Positions 5,945 through 10,410 of a stretch of DNA of 10,410 nucleotides are shown piece by piece; within the stretch, counting starts at the first letter, position 1, and the number at the start of each line of letters is the position of its first letter. The translations under genes and the position numbers were made by a program. The notes under the pieces are model-generated. The model did no database searches, was not told where the DNA came from, and worked only from the letters and a program-made list of their open reading frames with translations. Source of the stretch: Prevotellaceae bacterium (lineage in GTDB: Bacteria; Bacteroidota; Bacteroidia; Bacteroidales; UBA932); assembly GCA_031288885.1 (NCBI GenBank), contig JAITQP010000087.1, forward strand, positions 1-10,410. Direction: 5' to 3'.

Positions 5945-6311
5945 TGCAGCATTAACTCCCCGAGAATGCCAGATTGCTGAATTATTAGCATGGGGTGCCG
6001 CAAAGAAAGAGGTTGCTGATAGGCTGCACATTTCAACAAGAACCGTGGAAAATATTGCGAAAAATATATACGAAAAAATCAATATCCAGAAAGCAACTGA
6101 GCTTTCAGTGTGGTGGTTCTGTACAAGGTGTGGTGTTTCGTTCAGCATATCACCAATCAAAAGGGTACTCATTAGTAGCATTCTTCTTCTTTTTTTCGCT
6201 GGTGGTGAGGTTATTGGGAACAGCAACATAAAGCTGTTTCAACGAAACAGAATTGCTGCATCGGATGTCCGAATGAGCAACAGAGCAAAAAGACGTGATG
6301 ATTTCTACTGA
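5931..6311 (+). CDS. LuxR-type HTH protein with a C-terminal membrane segment
   Basis: This 126-aa protein has a GerE/LuxR-type HTH domain at residues 8-62: LTPRECQIAELLAWGAAKKEVADRLHISTRTVENIAKNIYEKINIQKATEL, with the usual LTxRE start and the TVExHxxNIxxK recognition helix (His replaced by Ile). It is followed by WWFC and a hydrophobic stretch at 77-96 (KRVLISSILLLFFAGGEVIG) that looks like one membrane helix, and a basic tail. No sensor domain precedes the HTH. Proteins of this form occur in Bacteroides prophages. A DNA-binding domain anchored at the membrane could sense envelope state or tether DNA, but that is inference. Two ATGs (5931, 5934) stand in tandem; either may be used. The gene overlaps the Cro-like gene by 14 bases. 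Confidence 0.75.
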   Translation: MMKINAALTPRECQIAELLAWGAAKKEVADRLHISTRTVENIAKNIYEKINIQKATELSVWWFCTRCGVSFSISPIKRVLISSILLLFFAGGEVIGNSNIKLFQRNRIAASDVRMSNRAKRRDDFY

Positions 6312-6322
6312 ATATCAATATT

Positions 6323-6544
6323 ATGAAAAAGTTTTTTAGAGACATAGTGTTAGCAGGCCTAACAAAAAAACAAAGAATTATTGCCTACTATTGCGTTCTT
6401 TCGCTTTGTTTTTTGCTTAGCTTGGACAGCAATGCAACGCCATTTTGGGTAATTTTTATGGCAATAGCGAATTTTGCAGCATCGGCGGTATTGATACGCT
6501 GTACATCACTTCATAAAATCGGAAATAATGGAGCGCAACTTTGA
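6323..6544 (+). CDS. Small two-helix membrane protein
   Basis: This 73-aa protein has two predicted membrane segments, about residues 18-35 (RIIAYYCVLSLCFLLSLD) and 41-59 (FWVIFMAIANFAASAVLIR), joined by a short polar loop, with a basic N-terminus (MKKFFRD, TKKQR) that should stay in the cytoplasm. I do not recognise a family. It begins 11 bases after the membrane-anchored LuxR-type protein and overlaps the next gene by 17 bases, so it is part of the same transcript. A role with its membrane neighbour, or as a superinfection-exclusion type protein, is possible but unsupported. Holin-like size and topology are also possible, but the early position argues against it. Confidence 0.6.
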   Translation: MKKFFRDIVLAGLTKKQRIIAYYCVLSLCFLLSLDSNATPFWVIFMAIANFAASAVLIRCTSLHKIGNNGAQL

Positions 6545-6893
6545 CCTAACAACCCCGATATTTCAAATGACGGTGGGCGATTTGCTAACGCTAACGGTGG
6601 GCGATTTGCTAACGCTAACGGAAGAGCGCTATAAAGCCCTGCAGCCACCACCCGTGGAGCGCAATGAAAAACAATATGTTTACGGGCTCAAAGGGCTTGC
6701 AAAGCTATTTGGATGCTCAAAAACAACGGCCAGCCGGATAAAGCAAAGCGGGGAAATTGATGAGGCGATAACGCAGCTGGGGCACAAAATAATAGTTGAC
6801 GCAGAAAAGGCGATGTCACTTGCAGGAATTCAAAACGGAAAACATAAACAAATCCAACAACATGCTAACCGAAAAGCAAGAAAAAGTGCTTGA
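6528..6893 (+). CDS. DUF3853-type HTH protein with an internal 8-residue duplication
   Basis: This 121-aa protein carries at residues 47-100 the pattern KQYVYGLKGLAKLFGCSKTTASRIKQSGEIDEAITQLGHKIIVDAEKAMSLAG. I recognise this as the DUF3853 group of Bacteroidota mobile elements, a MerR/excisionase-like winged HTH fold. LAKLFGCSKTTASRIKQSG is the likely HTH and GHKIIVDAEKA the wing and following helix. Such proteins probably bind DNA as regulators or recombination directionality factors; that role is inferred. The N-terminal part contains an exact tandem duplication of TVGDLLTL (residues 15-30), from a 24-bp repeat. The tail is basic. The ATG at 6528 lies within the end of the upstream membrane gene, and the 3' end overlaps the next small gene by 32 bases. 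Confidence 0.75.
   Translation: MERNFDLTTPIFQMTVGDLLTLTVGDLLTLTEERYKALQPPPVERNEKQYVYGLKGLAKLFGCSKTTASRIKQSGEIDEAITQLGHKIIVDAEKAMSLAGIQNGKHKQIQQHANRKARKSA
6570..6617 (+). repeat. Exact 24-bp tandem duplication inside the DUF3853-type gene
   Basis: Two identical 24-bp units stand head to tail at 6570-6593 and 6594-6617, followed by four bases of a third (ACGG). Each unit encodes TVGDLLTL, so the frame is kept. The lack of any substitution between the copies suggests a recent slippage or recombination event. Confidence 0.9.
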
Positions 6894-7035
6894 AATTAAC
6901 CGCGTTGGGGCACGGCAGCTGCCAAACGGCGAGTGGATATTCACCATTTGCGGCAGGGCCGCCCCGCAAACGCCGTCAATTTCGCAGGAAAACGCCATGA
7001 AAAAGGCGATAGGCTACATATTCTCAAACAAATAA
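6862..7035 (+). CDS. Small hypothetical protein, 57 aa
   Basis: The frame from the ATG at 6862 encodes MLTEKQEKVLEINRVGARQL and continues through PNGEWIFTICGRAAPQ to KKAIGYIFSNK. The pattern suggests a short helix, a beta hairpin around NGEWIFTICG and a C-terminal helix. I do not recognise a family. The ATG at 6862 is preferred over one at 6796, which would overlap the DUF3853-type gene deeply; even so there is a 32-base overlap. The 13-base gap to the next gene is A-rich, as usual for Bacteroidota translation starts. Confidence 0.55.
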   Translation: MLTEKQEKVLEINRVGARQLPNGEWIFTICGRAAPQTPSISQENAMKKAIGYIFSNK

Positions 7036-7048
7036 AAAAACAAACATC

Positions 7049-7213
7049 ATGAACAAAGACGCTATTTTGAAAGGTTCCACCAGAGGCAAGATGGGCAGCA
7101 AAAGTAAAATTTACGGGCCATACGAGAACGAGGCATACCCAGAAAGCTATCTGGAGCTCTTTGGAGACGTGGTTCGGCAGGTTACGAACAAGCTAATGGG
7201 AGTAACGCTATGA
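7049..7213 (+). CDS. Small hypothetical protein, 54 aa, coupled to the ATPase gene
   Basis: ATG 7049 opens a 54-codon frame: MNKDAILKGSTRGKMGSKSK, then IYGPYENEAYPESYLELFGDVVRQVTNKLMGVTL. Its stop codon overlaps the ATPase start as ATGA (7210-7213), a typical translational-coupling arrangement. An A-rich stretch precedes the ATG. The first 20 residues are basic and Gly/Ser-rich, the last 25 probably one amphipathic helix. No known family comes to mind. Without this gene a 174-bp gap would interrupt an otherwise gapless operon. A role linked to the ATPase is suggested only by the coupling. Confidence 0.6.
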   Translation: MNKDAILKGSTRGKMGSKSKIYGPYENEAYPESYLELFGDVVRQVTNKLMGVTL

Positions 7214-9234
7214 AAACAGTAGCTATCAAACAAATTACCCTTATCAACTTCAAGGGCATTAAGAACCTAACGGTAGACTTTGGGCCGGAAACCGAAATAC
7301 GCGGGGACAACGCCACCGGCAAAAGCACGGTGTGTGACGCGTTTCATTGGGTTTTATTTGGGAAAAGCACCGATGGAAGTTCTGACACCAAGTTTGGCAT
7401 AAAAACCGTTGACGCTAACGGGAATGTCATACCAAAGCTTGACCACGAAGTATGCGCAACGCTGGACGTGGCGGGCGAGACGGTGGAGCTCCGTCGGGTG
7501 CTATCGGAGGATTGGGTAACGCCGCGCGGAAAGGCAACGCTGGAGCTGAGGGGTAATACCACCTCCTATTTCGTCAATGGGGTGCCCCTAAAAGAGGGCG
7601 AATATAAGACGAAAGTCAATGAAATTATCAGCGAGGACTTATTCCGCATGATAACGAGCCCGCTTTACTTTCCACGCCTTGACTGGCAGGCGCAGCGTGA
7701 AATGCTGCTAAGAATAGCGGGCGGGGTAACGCTGGAGGAGATAGCCGCCAACCGCGCCGATTTTTCGGCGTTGCTTGCACGGCTCAGCGGTAAAGATTTG
7801 TCCGAATTTAAGGCCGAGATTTCAGCGCGCAAGAAAAAAATCAAAGAGGAATTGGAGCAAATCCCAGCGCGCATTGATGAGGTTACGCGCGCCACCCCAG
7901 AGGCGCCGGACTACCAAGCGCTGGAGGCCGAAAAAAAGCGGCTCTCAACGCTACTCGAAGAAACCGAAGCGGCCATTGCCAGCAAGGCAGAAGCCGCACG
8001 GCAGCAGTATGAGGCGGCGCATGAAGCGCAGAAAAAAATCAACGATTTACGCACGCAGCAGCAAAGTTTGCTTTTTGAGGCAAACAAAGCCGCGCAAAAG
8101 GAGGCCTACGAAAAGAACGCTCAGCGCAACGAGGCCCAAAACAAACATATCGCCAAAGAGCGTGAAGAAGATGCCTACAACGCAACCACCAATCGCGAGA
8201 TACGCGAGCTGAAAGACAGCATTTTTGAAAACAGCGCCCAAATAGCCAGACTTACCCAGCAGCGCGCCAAAAAAGTAGCTGAGTGGGATGAAAAAAATTC
8301 GGAAGCGTACGAGGAAAGCACGGAGGGCCTCATTTGCCCCATTTACAAAGTGCTTTGCTCCGATGCAAGCGTTCTCCACTTGGACGCAAACGCAAAAGAG
8401 AAAGCCAAAACCGCTTTCTACGAAAACAAGCGCAAGGAAATTGAGAGAATAATAACCGAGGGAAATGCTATCAAATCCCAGATAGCCGACGCAACAGAGG
8501 CAGGCTTGCAGCTGCAAGCGCAGCTGACGGAGCGCACCGAAGCCATTCGCGTAAAAAGGTTGGAATACTTTCACACCGTGCAGCAGCTGTGCAACGAAGT
8601 AGCCGCCATACCGGAGGTTGAGCTCAAGGAAATTGCGGGCGCTGATTTGCCGGAGTGGGTGGCCCTCCAAGAACAAATAGGAACCCTTTCCGAAGCGCTA
8701 AAGAGCCAGCCGCAGGACGAGGACGGTGCAGCGCTGACCGCCAAAAAGCGCGAAATCGCCGCGCAGCTGGACGCTATCAAAGCGCAGCTATCCACCAAAA
8801 AAATCATTGAGGACAACAACGCGCGCAAGGCCGCGCTGCTGGAGCGTGAGCGCGATTTGGCCCAGCAGAAAGCCGACCTCGAAAATGAGGAGTTCACCGC
8901 CGCCGCGCTTGTAAAAGAGCAGATGAGCGAGGTAGAGCGGCGGGTAAACAAGCTTTTCACGATTGTACGCGTGAAAATGTTTTCGCAGCAGCTCAACGGC
9001 GGCGAAAAGCCCGATTGCATACTGATGGGGCTGGATGGAGTGAAATTTTTAGACACCAACTCAGCGAATAAAATCGCCATGGGATTGGATATCATTAACG
9101 CGCTTTGCGAGTTCCACAAGGTAACCGCCCCCATTTTTGTGGACAACGCAGAGGGCATTAACCGGCTACTGCCGGTCAGCTCACAAATAATCAAGCTTAT
9201 CGTAACCTACGATAAGCAGTTAATAATCAAATAA
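7210..9234 (+). CDS. SbcC/Rad50-like AAA ATPase of the phage recombination module
   Basis: This 674-aa SMC/Rad50-type ATPase starts with IKQITLINFKGIKNLTVDFG and has a Walker A motif GDNATGKST at residues 32-40. Long Glu/Lys/Ala-rich coiled-coil arms (about 195-370 and 390-590) surround a central turn with two cysteines, C376 and C383, in CPIYKVLC. The C-terminal lobe has LNGGEKPDC (595-603), a signature-like NSANKIAMGLDII (617-629) and a Walker B strand with its catalytic acid in APIFVDNAEG (640-649). I recall the same C-terminal patterns in phage SbcC-like ATPases. It probably works on DNA ends with a nuclease during recombination or repair; no SbcD-like nuclease gene is in the window. The hook is unusual: Rad50/SbcC hooks are CxxC, here the cysteines are seven residues apart. 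The next gene starts 13 bases on. Confidence 0.88.
   Translation: MKTVAIKQITLINFKGIKNLTVDFGPETEIRGDNATGKSTVCDAFHWVLFGKSTDGSSDTKFGIKTVDANGNVIPKLDHEVCATLDVAGETVELRRVLSEDWVTPRGKATLELRGNTTSYFVNGVPLKEGEYKTKVNEIISEDLFRMITSPLYFPRLDWQAQREMLLRIAGGVTLEEIAANRADFSALLARLSGKDLSEFKAEISARKKKIKEELEQIPARIDEVTRATPEAPDYQALEAEKKRLSTLLEETEAAIASKAEAARQQYEAAHEAQKKINDLRTQQQSLLFEANKAAQKEAYEKNAQRNEAQNKHIAKEREEDAYNATTNREIRELKDSIFENSAQIARLTQQRAKKVAEWDEKNSEAYEESTEGLICPIYKVLCSDASVLHLDANAKEKAKTAFYENKRKEIERIITEGNAIKSQIADATEAGLQLQAQLTERTEAIRVKRLEYFHTVQQLCNEVAAIPEVELKEIAGADLPEWVALQEQIGTLSEALKSQPQDEDGAALTAKKREIAAQLDAIKAQLSTKKIIEDNNARKAALLERERDLAQQKADLENEEFTAAALVKEQMSEVERRVNKLFTIVRVKMFSQQLNGGEKPDCILMGLDGVKFLDTNSANKIAMGLDIINALCEFHKVTAPIFVDNAEGINRLLPVSSQIIKLIVTYDKQLIIK
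9195..9217. repeat. Perfect hairpin in the last codons of the ATPase gene
   Basis: GCTTATCGTA (9195-9204) and TACGATAAGC (9208-9217) pair perfectly across a 3-base loop, six codons before the ATPase stop. No T-run follows on either strand, so it is not a normal intrinsic terminator. It may act as an RNA processing or stabilising element between operon segments, or be a coincidence of the coding sequence KLIVTYDKQ. Confidence 0.5.
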
Positions 9235-9247
9235 AAAACCAAAAAAA

Positions 9248-9559
9248 ATGAAAGAAGAAAACAAAGAAGAAAGCAAAAGCAGCGAGTTTATGGTAAAAGT
9301 TAGAAAGCTCGCAGAAGAAGCCCAAAAGCTTGTCATAGACAAGAAAAAATCAATCCTCATCATCGCTACAGAAAACGAGGGTGACATTCATCATGAGCTG
9401 AGAGCTGACGCCGGAACGAACATGGAGTTGGCGACCGGAATAGCGTCATACCTAACCAATGAAAAGCACGTGTTAGGAGCGATGCTGTTAATGTTTGCAG
9501 AAGCGCTACTTGGCGAACCGAAAGAACCCGCTAACGATAGCGACGCCAAAGAAGATTAA
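9248..9559 (+). CDS. Hypothetical 103-aa protein between ATPase and annealing protein
   Basis: This acidic-tailed small protein starts with a highly charged, probably disordered segment (MKEENKEESKSSEF), followed by a helix (residues 15-30), a hydrophobic strand (KSILIIATEN, 34-43), and two helices (58-70 and 73-89, GAMLLMFAEALLGE) ending in a Glu/Asp-rich tail. The hydrophobic stretches are too short or amphipathic to be membrane spans. I do not recognise the family. The A-rich leader (CAAAAAAA before ATG) is typical for the host. Lying between an SbcC-like ATPase and a putative annealing protein with gaps of 13 and 20 bases, it is probably a small DNA-metabolism accessory, but nothing in the sequence proves that. 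Confidence 0.7.
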   Translation: MKEENKEESKSSEFMVKVRKLAEEAQKLVIDKKKSILIIATENEGDIHHELRADAGTNMELATGIASYLTNEKHVLGAMLLMFAEALLGEPKEPANDSDAKED

Positions 9560-9579
9560 TCTCAAAAAAAAACACAAAA

Positions 9580-10407
9580 ATGGACACAAAAAACAAGCAA
9601 GAAAGCGGGCTGTCAATCATTGACGCCGCAAAGCAAAAGTTTGAGCTGGCCTGCAAGGATGCGGCCAGCCTGCAAATCATTTCCAACTTTGGGGCGGCGT
9701 TTATCGCCGTGAACGTGGTAACGCTGCTTCGCGAGGCGCTCACCGACGAAGTAATGAGCAAAGTTTTCATGCCGCTCATGAACACCAAGGTGGGATTTTT
9801 GACGGACAGGAACGGCAGGCCCAACAGCCGAGGCGAGGTAAAACCGCTCTACAGCATATCCGTTGTGCGCGACGCCATAATAGACGGCGTAACGATAGGG
9901 CTGCTGCCCACCGGAAACCAGCTCAACATTATTGCCGAGCGCATGTACCCCACCAAGGAGGGCTACACCGCCCTGCTGCGCAGGCTGAACGTAAAGTATT
10001 TTATCGACGTTTCGTTCGACAAAAGCCAAAACCCCTCTTTCGCGGAAATCCCCTGCAAAATCAGCTACGAGCACAACGGCGAGAAAAACTCATTCAGCAT
10101 TGTGGCGACCGTCAAAAAGGACAGCTACAGCAGCCACGACCAGCTGCGCGGAAAGGCAGAGCGGCGCGCCAAAAAAGCCCTGTATGAGTATATCACCGGT
10201 TGCGACTTTGGGGACGCGGACGAAAACAGCAGCCACGTGGTGGACGCTGAGTTTACGGACGTTTCGGAAAAGGTGGAGCGCGAAGTTAAGACCAACGCGA
10301 ACGCCAGCGGAACGCTTGATTTCAACGCCGCCACGCCCAGCCAGCAGCCAAAGGCTGCGCCGGCTGCAGCAAAAGCAAACGCCAAAGTCGAAGAACCGCC
10401 GTTTTAA
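9580..10407 (+). CDS. Putative single-strand annealing protein with SSB-like C-terminal tail
   Basis: This 275-aa protein has a folded N-terminal part (about 10-210) with the pattern VVRDAIIDGVTIGLLPTGNQLNIIAERMYPTKEGYTALLRRL (96-136). In outline this resembles RecT-type annealing proteins, where an (A/D)xxxGLxPxxxQ helix-strand is followed by KxG segments. RGKAERRAKKALYEYITG (190-207) ends the domain in the way many RecT/Erf proteins do. I recall similar proteins near SbcC-like ATPases in Bacteroides prophages. From about 225 the chain becomes low-complexity (Ala/Pro/Gln/Lys) and ends KVEEPPF, strongly like the acidic DDxPF tip of bacterial SSB. It would pair with the ATPase in strand-annealing recombination. 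The family call is from memory of motifs; a divergent ssDNA-binding protein is the main alternative. The stop is three bases before the window edge. Confidence 0.6.
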   Translation: MDTKNKQESGLSIIDAAKQKFELACKDAASLQIISNFGAAFIAVNVVTLLREALTDEVMSKVFMPLMNTKVGFLTDRNGRPNSRGEVKPLYSISVVRDAIIDGVTIGLLPTGNQLNIIAERMYPTKEGYTALLRRLNVKYFIDVSFDKSQNPSFAEIPCKISYEHNGEKNSFSIVATVKKDSYSSHDQLRGKAERRAKKALYEYITGCDFGDADENSSHVVDAEFTDVSEKVEREVKTNANASGTLDFNAATPSQQPKAAPAAAKANAKVEEPPF

Positions 10408-10410
10408 CCG

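Noticed and set aside
8047..9194. Two overlapping minus-strand frames of about 200 codons opposite the ATPase gene
   Set aside because: Both lie antisense to the coiled coil and C-terminal lobe; their Ser/Leu/Ala-rich composition mirrors the Glu/Ala/Lys-rich sense protein.

Overview
The window looks like a temperate phage or prophage region from a Bacteroidota genome, probably a Bacteroidales-type host. The reasons are: a promoter that fits the Bacteroidota consensus exactly (TTTG, 19 bp, TAnnTTTG); A-rich, Shine-Dalgarno-poor leaders before several start codons; tyrosine recombinases of the SAM-like Bacteroidota type; and small regulators (a Cro-like protein, a LuxR-type HTH protein with a membrane segment, a DUF3853-type protein) that I recognise from Bacteroides prophages. 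All family names are from recall of motifs; no database search was possible.

Layout. Positions 2-1867 (+) hold the 3' part of a GC-rich phage terminase large subunit, cut by the left window edge. Twenty bases later, convergent to it, lies a first tyrosine recombinase (1888-3138, -). A 255-bp gene-free stretch follows (3139-3393). It holds a perfect 13-bp hairpin and a -7-like box overlapped by a small inverted repeat. Next comes a minus-strand lysogeny operon, in transcription order: CI-like repressor (5513-5145), a 59-aa small protein (5141-4962), an HTH-like protein (4975-4658) and a second, canonical tyrosine recombinase (4680-3394). Its genes overlap or nearly touch. The repressor promoter lies at 5615-5645, with its -33 box inside a 10-bp-arm inverted repeat that is the likely operator.

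To the right, on the plus strand, is a compact early operon: a Cro-like protein (5711), a LuxR-type HTH protein with a membrane segment (5931), a two-helix membrane protein (6323), a DUF3853-type protein (6528), two small proteins (6862 and 7049), an SbcC/Rad50-like ATPase (7210), an unknown 103-aa protein (9248) and a probable single-strand annealing protein (9580) with an SSB-like tail. The genes are mostly overlapping or separated by about 10-20 bases.

How the genes fit together. Repressor and Cro-like protein face each other across the operator and form the lysis/lysogeny switch. The integrase is made with the repressor. The right operon starts with regulators and passes into a DNA recombination module (ATPase plus annealing protein). 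The terminase belongs to a packaging module with different base composition. The terminase followed by an opposing integrase instead of a portal gene, and two unrelated integrases separated by 255 bp, suggest that the left third is a junction between elements or a mosaic boundary. I found no CRISPR array, tRNA, rRNA or insertion sequence.
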